This document shows positions 7,009 to 14,756 of a DNA stretch of 64,000 nt, in pieces. The position numbers and the translations under genes are program-made. Every line of letters starts with the position of its first letter. Within the stretch, counting starts at the first letter, position 1. The notes beneath the pieces are model-generated. The model saw nothing but the letters and a program-made list of their open reading frames with translations. It was not told the origin of the DNA and ran no database searches. The stretch comes from Effusibacillus dendaii. GTDB taxonomy: Bacteria; Bacillota; Bacilli; Tumebacillales; Effusibacillaceae. The DNA lies in the NCBI RefSeq assembly GCF_015097055.1, contig NZ_AP023366.1, positions 782,501 to 846,500 of the forward strand, written 5' to 3'.

Positions 7009-8187
7009 TTATTCGGATTCCAGCGCCTTGCCGTATTTGCCGCCGCCGCCTGCCGACAGTTCCAATTGCCCTGTACGGGCCAGCACAATGTCTCGGGCAA
7101 TTCGTTCCCCCGCTGTTTCCCGCAGTTGTTGTTCCGTCGCTTGATGCAAAATGTTCATTTCGGTTCCAAAAACGGCCAGCAGCCGGTCCATCATTTTCTT
7201 GCCAATGCCGGGAATAAATTCGAGCGGAACCTGATAATGATAGGGCGGCCGATGGACAGGCGATTTTGAAACCGTACGGTCCGCAATTGCCGTAACCCGG
7301 TCGATCACCCCTTGCACCACCCGTTTCCCGCCGCACATCGGACATATAAAAACAGGGGGTTCCGCCTGCACCACTTCTTCACAGTGCAGACAATAAGTAC
7401 GGTGGTACTTGCCCAGTTTCGGCGCCAGGCCGTAGTTGGCAATCACGCGGTGTCCGTCCTGTCGCAGAAGCGCCTGCTTCACATCGGTAAAACTGCATCC
7501 TGCTGTCTCGATGCGGTTGTACTCCCGACCGATTTTGGCAAGCGAGTGGGCGTCCGAGTTGGACACATAAGTCAGATTGTCATGTTCCGAAAACAGGTCA
7601 GCTAACTGCGAATCGGCCGAAAGCCCCAGTTCCAGTGCGGTGATTTTCGATACATCAAGCATTTCGCTCAGTCGGTTCACACAATTGCCGTACACGCTTT
7701 TATGCGGTGTAAACGCATGATTGACAATAAACAACCCATTCAGTTCGGACACTTTTTCCTGCAATTGCAAAGCGCTGCAGCGGGCGCGTTGTGAAGACAG
7801 CACCGGATTGGTGATCAGCATTGCCAGCCAATCGGAAAATTCCTGCATGGCAGGAACATCTGCCATCCATATGCCAAAATGAGCGGCGCCGCCGTGCGGT
7901 CCTGTCGTTTCCACTTCCGCTCCCAACAGCACCGTTGTTTTATTCTGATAAGAAAGCCCGCCGCCCGGCAGCGGCACCAGTTCCCCGGCCGTGATCAAAT
8001 CGCGGATTTCTGAAAGCACCGGCGGCGAAACCGCATCAATAATCCCAACGATATCGATCCCTTTTCGGTCAGCCGCTTCTCTTACAATGTTAAAAAAACG
8101 CAGGTCGCGTGACGCGGTAATCTTTACCGCCTGGTCGCCCAGGGTTCTGCCGATATGAATATGTAAATCAAGAAAATAGCGGTTCAT
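7009..8187 (-). CDS. Endonuclease Q-like PHP-domain protein
   Basis: The 392-residue protein begins with a PHP-type metal site (YFLDLHIHIG, residues 4-13). It has a zinc ribbon (CLHC ... CPMC, around residues 270-295) and ends with a helix-hairpin-helix segment (PLEFIPGIGKKMMDRLLAVFG). This order matches the endonuclease Q family, which nicks DNA 5' to deaminated bases and abasic sites. The family link is recognition from motifs. The ATG at 8187 overlaps the stop codon of the Nudix gene by four bases, so the two are translationally coupled. A spacer of about 100 bases follows before serC. Confidence 0.8.
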   Translation of the reverse strand: MNRYFLDLHIHIGRTLGDQAVKITASRDLRFFNIVREAADRKGIDIVGIIDAVSPPVLSEIRDLITAGELVPLPGGGLSYQNKTTVLLGAEVETTGPHGGAAHFGIWMADVPAMQEFSDWLAMLITNPVLSSQRARCSALQLQEKVSELNGLFIVNHAFTPHKSVYGNCVNRLSEMLDVSKITALELGLSADSQLADLFSEHDNLTYVSNSDAHSLAKIGREYNRIETAGCSFTDVKQALLRQDGHRVIANYGLAPKLGKYHRTYCLHCEEVVQAEPPVFICPMCGGKRVVQGVIDRVTAIADRTVSKSPVHRPPYHYQVPLEFIPGIGKKMMDRLLAVFGTEMNILHQATEQQLRETAGERIARDIVLARTGQLELSAGGGGKYGKALESE

Positions 8188-8744
8188 GCGCGGGGACCTG
8201 CCTGTGCCCGTTCTTTCATCCACCAATAGAGCGCCGTGATTGTTTTCGCATCGGCCACTTCATTGGCTGCCAGCAGACGTTCCGCTTCCGCCAAATCGAC
8301 TTCCATCAAATCGAGGAATTCGTCTTGATCAAGAGACTGTTTTCCTTTCCGCAACCCTCTCGCAAGAAACAGATGAATCACTTCATCCGCGAAACCGGGT
8401 GACGTAAACATCGAATGAAGATGCTTCCATTCACTCGCCGTGTAACCCGTTTCTTCCATCAGTTCCCGTTTGGCGCTGTCGAACGGCTGCTCTCCTTTTT
8501 CCAATTTCCCGGCTGGAATCTCGACCAGTGAACGCCCACACGATTTGCGAAACTGACGTACCAGGAGCACCTTCCCGTTATCCGTAATAGCCAGAATGGC
8601 AACCGCTCCCGGATGACGCACGATTTCCCGAATCGCCTGATGACCGTTCGGCAGCTGCACGGTGTCCACCTGCAGTTTCACCACCTTGCCCGCATAGATC
8701 GTTTCCGACTTCAGCGTGGGTTCTTGCAGATGATCGTTCTGCAT
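8184..8744 (-). CDS. nudF: Nudix hydrolase, ADP-ribose pyrophosphatase type
   Basis: The 186-residue product carries a full Nudix box at residues 79-101 (GKLEKGEQPFDSAKRELMEETGY), with the extra features of ADP-ribose pyrophosphatases (MFTSPGFADEVIHLFLA downstream). The enzyme cleaves ADP-ribose to AMP and ribose 5-phosphate in the cytoplasm. The chosen ATG at 8744 follows AAGGGAGGG. The stop codon overlaps the start of the EndoQ-like gene, and the upstream neighbour in the other direction is mciZ, as in the corresponding Bacillus subtilis region. Confidence 0.9.
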   Translation of the reverse strand: MQNDHLQEPTLKSETIYAGKVVKLQVDTVQLPNGHQAIREIVRHPGAVAILAITDNGKVLLVRQFRKSCGRSLVEIPAGKLEKGEQPFDSAKRELMEETGYTASEWKHLHSMFTSPGFADEVIHLFLARGLRKGKQSLDQDEFLDLMEVDLAEAERLLAANEVADAKTITALYWWMKERAQAGPRA

Positions 8745-8855
8745 GCGAAATCCCTCCCTTTGGAATACTTGTCCCATCCCTGCATAAAGTAGAATCACAT
8801 TCCTCTGTTTTATAAGGAATCTGATTTCTCTATTTTATAACAAGGAGCGTTCGCG

Positions 8856-9056
8856 ATGAACACGTATCTAACCGATTCCAGCTTACGCATGTCAGGCAAA
8901 GTATGGCAAATCCGGGCGGTTTTGCGCCAGTTTGCCGATAGCCGCATCACGTTGCAGGAGTATTTGCTGACCAATACCGGCACCTGCCGATGCCAGAAGC
9001 CATTCGGCTGCAAAACGGCCTGCGGCGCCTGCCGCCATAAAAAAGGGCTCCTCTAA
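8856..9056 (+). CDS. mciZ: MciZ-like Z-ring inhibitor, 66 aa
   Basis: Residues 12-38 (MSGKVWQIRAVLRQFADSRITLQEYLL) resemble the 40-residue FtsZ-binding peptide MciZ of Bacillus subtilis, which has GKAWEIRAKLKEYG at the same place. MciZ caps FtsZ filaments in the mother cell during sporulation. An ideal AAGGAG site precedes the ATG by eight bases. The position, divergent from nudF, supports the call. The frame runs on to 66 residues, and from 8892 onward it lies antisense to the 3' end of the DUF3866 gene. The Cys-rich tail is probably forced by that overlap and may not be functional. Confidence 0.65.
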   Translation: MNTYLTDSSLRMSGKVWQIRAVLRQFADSRITLQEYLLTNTGTCRCQKPFGCKTACGACRHKKGLL

Positions 9057-10148
9057 CGAGAGGCTGCGGCCCATTGTTTGTAACTTCAATCCGTATCGGT
9101 CGGCCGCCTGTTTAACGATGGTTCCGTCCAGAAACCGGATGTCGTGTCTGTCCGGAATGGCAGACCCTCTTAATTGCTCCAGAATCACGGCCTGCTGCGG
9201 CGGTTGCAAAATCGGAAACGGGACAATCATGCGCGCCAACGCTACTTTTTCAAGCGCTGTGATCGTATGGTGGCTGACGCCCTGGTGTCGCTCACGCGAA
9301 TCGGCAAATGAAAGACGTGGGCAGGCAATCGCGGTTCCCCCCAGGCTCGCGACGGCATTCAAAATCTGCCCCTGCTCGATCCCCGTATGCCCAAACTGCG
9401 TGCCAGTCCCGACGATTCCCGGACCCATGGCCACAATCGTCAAATCTGCCTGCAGCAAATATTTGGCCGCCAGCAGCCCCGAATACAGGTTCACCGCCTC
9501 CAGGTCGCCGCCAAATGAATGGCCAACGGTTACCGTTCCGCAAATCAGCCCTTTCTCTTTTAATTCGGCCACCGTTTTTGAAAATGAGATGGGCAGCGCA
9601 CCGCCATCTGTCATCAGGTACACGATACGCGGGGAAAGCAGCGGCCCCTGGCCCGCAGTTGTCTCTTTGACAGAAGAAGAGAAATGCGAAGCCGTTTCCG
9701 CTGCTTGCCGCAGTCTGAAATGAACCGCCCCCGCAATCGGCGACAGCATGGAGTGCAGTTCCGCCGCAATGACCGGCATTCCCGCAATCGAATCCTTGTC
9801 CCACAATTGCTCATGCCCCGGATGATCCGGTTCTTCGCAACTAAGCACCGGGAACTGCCAGGGCGTATAGCGCATTTTCATGATATGGCCAGGGCGTTCC
9901 TCTATCCCGGGATCGTTCGTACCCTCCGCACATGTCGCCGCCACCACAAAATGAACGCCGCCGCTGCCAAGTCCTAACCGGACAGCAGTCGTATTCAACA
10001 CTACCGTCTGCCCGACGTGAACCGGTTCTATCAGATCGGTGTACAGCACCGCCCTTTCCGGTCTGCCGTTCAGTTCGACAATCAGTTCCCTGACGCCGGG
10101 GCGATCGGCCACAATCTGCAGAACTGTCCCCTGTTCGATCCGCATCAT
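8892..10148 (-). CDS. DUF3866 family protein
   Basis: The 418-residue protein matches the DUF3866 family, which has no known biochemical function. The N-terminal 75 residues form a small beta-rich domain (GVRELIVELNGRPERAVLYTDL). The rest is an alpha/beta fold with glycine-rich loops (GPGIVGTGTQFGHTGIEQGQ). No signal peptide is present. The ATG overlaps the stop codon of the upstream peptidase gene by four bases, so the two are coupled. The last ~165 bases overlap mciZ in antisense. Confidence 0.8.
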   Translation of the reverse strand: MMRIEQGTVLQIVADRPGVRELIVELNGRPERAVLYTDLIEPVHVGQTVVLNTTAVRLGLGSGGVHFVVAATCAEGTNDPGIEERPGHIMKMRYTPWQFPVLSCEEPDHPGHEQLWDKDSIAGMPVIAAELHSMLSPIAGAVHFRLRQAAETASHFSSSVKETTAGQGPLLSPRIVYLMTDGGALPISFSKTVAELKEKGLICGTVTVGHSFGGDLEAVNLYSGLLAAKYLLQADLTIVAMGPGIVGTGTQFGHTGIEQGQILNAVASLGGTAIACPRLSFADSRERHQGVSHHTITALEKVALARMIVPFPILQPPQQAVILEQLRGSAIPDRHDIRFLDGTIVKQAADRYGLKLQTMGRSLSLEEPFFMAAGAAGRFAAEWLLASAGAGIGQQILLQRDAAIGKLAQNRPDLPYFA

Positions 10149-11329
10149 CGGGCTACACCCGCTCCAGTCCGTTCGGCAACGGTTTGCACAATTCCCAACA
10201 CCAATTGAGTCGCTAGCCGCAAATCCTGTACGGTCACCGTTTCTTCGTTCGTATGGTCATTCGCGGCCCCAACGCCCAGATTGACAGATGGAATACCTGC
10301 CGCGTTAAAAATATTCGTGTCACTGCCGCCGCCACGGGCTGCCAACTGCGGCGTCATACCCGCTTTTTTCGCCCCTTCGAAGGCAATCTGCACCACTTCG
10401 TCCCCTTCTGTCAACTGAAAACCATCGTAAATCGGCTGTTCTTCCATTTCAAAACGGGCGCCGAATTTCTCACAGGCGGTGGCAAACGCCGTCTGAATTT
10501 TGGCCAACTGCCAAGTCAATTTGTCTTTGTTGCGGCTCCTGACTTCTCCCCACAGCTCCACATAATCGCAGACAATGTTGGTCCGCTCGCCACCTTTAAT
10601 GATTCCGATATTGCAGGTTGTTTCCTCGTCAATTCGACCCAGCGTCAAGTTCGACAGCGCCAGTCCTGCCGCCGACAGCACATTGATGCCATCCTCCGGA
10701 TTGACCCCGGCGTGCGCCGCTTTGCCGTAGAGTTTGACAGAAAAATCCACTTCGCCAGGCGAAGCGCCAATCACCACATGCGGCGGTCCACCCGAATCCA
10801 TCACAAATCCGAATTTCGCAGACAGTTTCTGCTTATCCAGCAAACGGGCGCCATTTAAGCCTGATTCCTCTGCAATCGTAAATACAAATTCAAGCGGTCC
10901 GTGCGGCAATTTTTGTTCCTCCATCAACTGGGCGGCTTCCAGCAGGGCGGCAATACCCGCCTTGTCATCCGCTCCCAAAATAGTCCGGCCATCCGTCCGG
11001 ATCACCCCGTCCTGAACAGTCGCCTGCACACCTTTATTGGAAACCACCGTGTCCATATGGGCAGCAAACATCACGGGAGGAACGTCTGACAGCGATCCTT
11101 TTTTGCGAGCGATCAGATTGCCCGTGAAACGGATTGTTTTCGCCCCCTGCATGTCGCCTGTCATCTGCAGCAAATCGCGGCCTGCATCATCTTCCTCCAC
11201 CTCAAACCCGAGTGTCTGCAATTCGTTTTTCAAAAAATCGGCCATTTCCCGCTCCTGCGAGGAAGGCGAATCGATACTCACCATTTTCAAAAAACGGTCG
11301 ACCAGCCGTTTTTCATTCACTTCTGCCAT
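10145..11329 (-). CDS. M20 family peptidase (peptidase T-like)
   Basis: The 394-residue protein is a di-zinc M20 peptidase. It shows MFAAHMDTVV (first metal His and Asp), GADDKAGIAALLEAA (bridging Asp), AEESGLNGARLL (catalytic Glu), and RGGGSDTNIFNAAGIPSVNLGVG near the C-terminus. This is the peptidase T-like branch rather than true PepT. The substrate is not known but small peptides are likely. I chose the ATG at 11329, after GGGGGCCTCTCAAC, although an upstream in-frame start is possible. A paralogue lies at 13078-14196. Confidence 0.88.
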   Translation of the reverse strand: MAEVNEKRLVDRFLKMVSIDSPSSQEREMADFLKNELQTLGFEVEEDDAGRDLLQMTGDMQGAKTIRFTGNLIARKKGSLSDVPPVMFAAHMDTVVSNKGVQATVQDGVIRTDGRTILGADDKAGIAALLEAAQLMEEQKLPHGPLEFVFTIAEESGLNGARLLDKQKLSAKFGFVMDSGGPPHVVIGASPGEVDFSVKLYGKAAHAGVNPEDGINVLSAAGLALSNLTLGRIDEETTCNIGIIKGGERTNIVCDYVELWGEVRSRNKDKLTWQLAKIQTAFATACEKFGARFEMEEQPIYDGFQLTEGDEVVQIAFEGAKKAGMTPQLAARGGGSDTNIFNAAGIPSVNLGVGAANDHTNEETVTVQDLRLATQLVLGIVQTVAERTGAGVAR

Positions 11330-11444
11330 GTTGAGAGGCCCCCCATCGAACATACTTGCCATAAGTATGCACAAAACAGAAAAAGCTGAATCATGCGCGC
11401 AGTCTAGCGGCAAATTCAGCTCCAAACAATCAATCGCGAAGTGT

Positions 11445-11936
11445 TCAAATGGTCAGTTGCTTCCGGATTACGTCATAAAACCACATCGGGTCTTCCGGAT
11501 CCGCACCGCGTTTTTCCGCTTCGTGCAGGTAAAAATGAACCAACAGCAACGCATCCAATTCGTGCATCGACAGCACGCCTTTAATGCCGTATTGTTCTGC
11601 AATCTGTGTGCGAATGCGCTGCCCTTCCTCATCCCGGTTGCCAAGCAGCCTGCCAAACAGCAACGCATGCACCAAGTGCGGCTGCACCGTATAGGGCAGC
11701 CATTTTCTCTGTTCGAGCCAGCGAATGGTTCGGCCTTCTACCGGATGGGCCTGGGTCCGTTCCACCAAAATCCGGTCTGGCGGATTTTCACGAAACAGTT
11801 TGCCAAGTACGAAACGGAGTTCCTTTTCCCGAAAAAAACCTCGTTCCAAAACACGAACCGACTGATCGCTCCCTTCCCAGCAAATGTACATCAACCCGGT
11901 TAAATGTCCGGGATCCAATGCGAGGATGTTCATCAT
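11445..11936 (-). CDS. RuvC-fold (RNase H-like) protein
   Basis: The 163-residue product opens with MNILALDPGHLTGLMYI, the first strand and catalytic-type Asp of a RuvC/RNase H fold. A second acidic position lies in ILVERTQAHP, and there is a C-terminal HELDALLLVHFYLHE motif like the last acidic pair of RuvC nucleases. It may be a Holliday-junction-type nuclease or an inactive relative; I cannot place it more exactly. Two adjacent ATG codons are possible starts. The gap to the peptidase gene is short. Confidence 0.6.
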   Translation of the reverse strand: MMNILALDPGHLTGLMYICWEGSDQSVRVLERGFFREKELRFVLGKLFRENPPDRILVERTQAHPVEGRTIRWLEQRKWLPYTVQPHLVHALLFGRLLGNRDEEGQRIRTQIAEQYGIKGVLSMHELDALLLVHFYLHEAEKRGADPEDPMWFYDVIRKQLTI

Positions 11937-12006
11937 GCATCCCTACTTTTCATCGGAATGAGTGGTTCGGGTCATACTGAGTCTAGTGAGAAAGGAGGCT
12001 TTCAAA

Positions 12007-12327
12007 ATGAATTTGTTTGTGAAACCATTGTCCGGCAATGATCAATTCGAGGAATTCGGAATTTTCCTCGAACAGGGACAGATCGGCAACCTGTTCGTTT
12101 ATTATGACCGAAGTCTTGCAAAAGTTGAAGGATCCGCCTATTTGTCAGATGAGCAATCGAAAGAACGTTTCTTGCATGCGTGCAGTGAAGAACTGGTTCC
12201 CGAACTTTTAGACCGGGGCATACAAGAAATTCAAAGCATGGGACTTACGATCTATCACAACCAAAACGCTTTTCAGGAAGAACTGCCCTCACCTGCCTTC
12301 CATTACGGACATCCGAATAGTTGGTGA
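12007..12327 (+). CDS. Hypothetical protein, 106 aa
   Basis: The reading frame starts at an ATG placed after AAAGGAGGCTTTCAAA, an excellent ribosome binding site. The protein is soluble, with mixed alpha/beta character (LFVYYDRSLAKVEGSAYLSDEQSKERFLHACSEEL in mid-sequence). It has no signal, membrane segment or metal motif. I do not recognise the family. The next gene, for a membrane protein, begins 86 bases downstream on the same strand and may share its transcript. Confidence 0.7.
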   Translation: MNLFVKPLSGNDQFEEFGIFLEQGQIGNLFVYYDRSLAKVEGSAYLSDEQSKERFLHACSEELVPELLDRGIQEIQSMGLTIYHNQNAFQEELPSPAFHYGHPNSW

Positions 12328-12413
12328 AGCATTTCCTTACTTTTATTATATACACTTTAAAAAATGAAAGATACAGGCTTAAGAACTACAGAATTAGGCG
12401 GGAGGAATTTAGG

Positions 12414-12893
12414 ATGGATACAATCAGCCACGCGGCGTGGACCTATTTGTTGACTGCCCCGCATCCGAAACGATGGTATGCGGTGGTTGGTTCCATTTTA
12501 CCTGATTCGGCAATGATGGGCATGGCTTTGGTGTTAGGGATACAACATCGCTTCGATCCGTTTGCCCCCTGGCTGCCTCAGTTGTTTTCGGAACCTGTCA
12601 TGTATATGCTGGATAGCATCTGGCATTCAATTGTGATTTGGACGGTGATTCTCTTGATCGCCAAAAGTTTCCGCCTGTCCGGCCTTGAATGGCTGGTCTA
12701 CGGAGCGTTTTTTCACATCGGGCTCGACCTTTTTACACACCAAACCTATATTCCAAAATACCTTTGGCCGATTGGCAACCAAACGATTTTCGGAATCGTC
12801 GATTACCGGAACTGGATTTTTATGGCGGCAGATGTCCTGTTGTTGATTCTGTTTTTCTTGTGGCGGAGAAAGACCTCTCGGTTATTACGCTAA
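12414..12893 (+). CDS. Membrane protein, YdjM-like metal-dependent hydrolase family
   Basis: The 159-residue protein starts after GGGAGGAATTTAGG. It shows TISHAAWTYLL at the N-terminus, VVGSILPDSA next, and FFHIGLDLFTHQ near residue 110. This spacing of His and Asp within membrane segments is typical of the YdjM-type membrane-bound family described as metal-dependent hydrolases. Three to four membrane helices are visible and the C-terminus is basic (WRRKTSRLLR). The true substrate is unknown. Confidence 0.7.
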   Translation: MDTISHAAWTYLLTAPHPKRWYAVVGSILPDSAMMGMALVLGIQHRFDPFAPWLPQLFSEPVMYMLDSIWHSIVIWTVILLIAKSFRLSGLEWLVYGAFFHIGLDLFTHQTYIPKYLWPIGNQTIFGIVDYRNWIFMAADVLLLILFFLWRRKTSRLLR

Positions 12894-12911
12894 AACCTGC
12901 CGTTGTGAAAC

Positions 12912-12941
12912 AACCCGACTTGGGTAAGTTCCAAGTCGGGC
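12912..12941. terminator. Hairpin after the YdjM-like gene
   Basis: ACCCGACTTGG and CCAAGTCGGG(C)T form a strong stem with a short loop, 19 bases past the stop codon. The T-run is weak in both directions, so this is a probable but not ideal terminator. Confidence 0.5.
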
Positions 12942-12965
12942 TGTGTCGGAATCCTTAACAGCTTA

Positions 12966-13009
12966 GAAAGTATAAAAATGTGATATAACATCATCATTTT
13001 TATACTTTC
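12966..13009. repeat. Perfect 15-bp inverted repeat
   Basis: GAAAGTATAAAAATG at 12966-12980 and its exact complement at 12995-13009 enclose 14 bases. The arms are very AT-rich. It abuts repeat family II and may add a second terminator or act as a protein-binding site; nothing in the sequence decides this. Confidence 0.6.
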
Positions 13010-13080
13010 GGCTGTCGAAAAAGGGTTCCTCAAATAGACGCTGCTTCTTCTTGATGATGCTTCGGTAGAAGCCTTTTTTA
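13010..13080 (-). repeat. Terminator-like repeat family II, copy 1
   Basis: This stretch of about 70 bases is the reverse complement of 50810-50880, with about 80 per cent identity by eye. It ends in the stop codon of the downstream peptidase gene. The outer arms AAAAAGG(G)TTC and GAAGCCTTTTTT can pair, so on the minus strand it would act as that gene's terminator. Confidence 0.65.
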
Positions 13081-14196
13081 TACCGATTGGGTGACGGCCA
13101 CCATCAACTGGGCCGCTTTTTCCAGATCGTCAATTCGGATCGATTCGTTCACCGTATGTATATTTTCATAGCCGATCGCCAGATTGACAGTAGGTACACC
13201 CAATCCGTTCAACACGTTTGCATCGCTGCCGCCGCCTGATGCGAGCGTTTTGGCTGTTACGCCGATTTGTTCTGCCGCTTTGGCAGCGATTTGTACAACC
13301 GGGTCTTGCTCGGTAAACCGGAAAGCGGGATACATGTTGGTAATGGTGACTTCCGCGCGACCACCTGCTTCCTGTGCAGCCTGTTCAAAAGCGGCTTTCA
13401 TCTGGGCGGTCTGTTCATTCAACTTATCAGCGTTCAGACTGCGCGCTTCCGCCACAATGTCCACCCGTTCCGGCACAATGTTTGTAGCGGTTCCTCCGTT
13501 AATTGTGCCGATATTGGCGGTTGTTTCCGCATCAATCCGCCCCAGTTTCATTCGTGAAATAGCCTGACTGGCCAGCTTGATAGCCGATATTCCCGCCTCC
13601 GGATTGACGCCGGCGTGTGCTGTTTTACCGTGAATCACTACCTCCAATTTGGCTTGTGAAGGTCCCTGCGTAACAATTTCCCCAATCGAACCGTTACTGT
13701 CAAACGCGAAACCATAATCTGCGTCTTTCATCCAATCAGGGCTTAGATTGCGGGAACCAAGCAGTCCAACCTCTTCACACACTGTAAACAGCAAAATCAG
13801 ATTGCCGTGCGGCAGTTTCTGTTCCTGCAACACGCGAACCATTTCGAGCAATCCCGCTACCCCTGCTTTATCGTCCGCTCCCAATATGGTGGTGCCATCA
13901 GACGTGATCCGGCCGTCTGCAACCTGCGGCTGAATCCCTTCACCCGGCTGCACAGTGTCCATATGGCAGGTAAACAGAAGAGTCGGTTTGCTGGAATCGC
14001 CCGCCAGTCGGCAAATCAGATTGCCCGTGTTGCCATTCACTTTGGCCGCCGTATCATCTTCCTGTATCTCCACCCCGTATGGCTTCAATTTGGCGATCAG
14101 CGTGTCGGCCATCTGCCGTTCGTTGCGTGAATGACTGGCAATCTGCACCAATTCTATAAATTCCTGCAGCAATCGTTCCCTATTGACCATTTCCAT
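13078..14196 (-). CDS. M20 family peptidase (peptidase T-like), paralogue
   Basis: The 372-residue protein has the same di-zinc plan as the 10145-11329 product: TCHMDTVQPG, GADDKAGVAGLLEM, CEEVGLLGS and GGGSDANVLNGLGVPTVNL. The two proteins share long stretches such as GKTAHAGVNPE and are clearly paralogues. The ATG follows AAAAGGAGCGTGGCAG. The stop codon lies within repeat family II. An overlapping upstream frame on the same strand (14154-14462) may be co-transcribed. Confidence 0.9.
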   Translation of the reverse strand: MEMVNRERLLQEFIELVQIASHSRNERQMADTLIAKLKPYGVEIQEDDTAAKVNGNTGNLICRLAGDSSKPTLLFTCHMDTVQPGEGIQPQVADGRITSDGTTILGADDKAGVAGLLEMVRVLQEQKLPHGNLILLFTVCEEVGLLGSRNLSPDWMKDADYGFAFDSNGSIGEIVTQGPSQAKLEVVIHGKTAHAGVNPEAGISAIKLASQAISRMKLGRIDAETTANIGTINGGTATNIVPERVDIVAEARSLNADKLNEQTAQMKAAFEQAAQEAGGRAEVTITNMYPAFRFTEQDPVVQIAAKAAEQIGVTAKTLASGGGSDANVLNGLGVPTVNLAIGYENIHTVNESIRIDDLEKAAQLMVAVTQSV

Positions 14197-14462
14197 CTGC
14201 CACGCTCCTTTTGAGAGTCACCTCTGCTTTCCTGCCGAAAAACGAATCGATCGGCGGGCGGCAAACGCCTCCCCGCTTCCCGCCAGGCGTTACCCTTTTC
14301 ATTGTGCGTCAAAAACTTTGTTGTATGCCGTTTTAACGGACGCCAAAACCAATCGTCCGGCAATGAATCCGAATCTATCGCCACTTGTTCCACAACCCGT
14401 TCCTGTTTCGCCGATTCATCCTGAGTGGCTTCTATCTGTCTGTTTTCTTCCTGCGATGCCAT
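14154..14462 (-). CDS. Hypothetical hydrophilic protein, 102 aa
   Basis: The frame begins with ATG after TAAGGAGGATTGTT, a nearly perfect ribosome binding site. The first 70 residues are hydrophilic and acidic, then basic (MASQEENRQIEATQDESAKQ at the N-terminus). The last ~14 codons overlap the start of the peptidase gene in another frame. I do not recognise the family. The binding site argues for translation, but the overlap makes the exact 3' part doubtful. Confidence 0.45.
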   Translation of the reverse strand: MASQEENRQIEATQDESAKQERVVEQVAIDSDSLPDDWFWRPLKRHTTKFLTHNEKGNAWREAGRRLPPADRFVFRQESRGDSQKERGRWKWSIGNDCCRNL

Positions 14463-14514
14463 AACAATCCTCCTTAGCGCAATTCGGCAGCTTGCTCGCA
14501 CAAAACATCTTGGT

Positions 14515-14609
14515 CATACGCCGTTCCGAATCCGGTTTCGGTCACACGGTAAGAGAGCCGCTTATGCATGTGTCGTGCAGACGGCAACCCTGTCTCCTTC
14601 GGCTAACTT
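14515..14609 (-). repeat. Palindromic intergenic repeat family I, copy
   Basis: Read on the minus strand this copy runs GTTAGCCGAAGGAGACAGGG, TTGCCGTCTGCACGACACAT, then GCATAAGCGGCTCTCTTACC and CGGAACGGCGTAT. It is the longest clean copy and aligns along its length with 291-373. It lies between a small gene and the mutase operon end. The rest of this gap (to 14756) shows a short TACGTGCACGTAC palindrome and no gene. Confidence 0.7.
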
Positions 14610-14756
14610 TCACGCAGTGGGGACCGTCATTCAGTTGCGAAAACGCGAATGTTTCTTACTAACGCCCGAAGTGGACGCGCAGTGTAAACGAACTCAGAGT
14701 ACGTGCACGTACGCTTCACCTTGCATCCGTTCGGGAGATGTGTACCGGCGTGCGTC

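Noticed and set aside
8810-9013. 67-codon minus-strand frame downstream of DUF3866
   Set aside because: It is antisense to the better-supported mciZ frame and overlaps DUF3866 in another phase, with no start signal.
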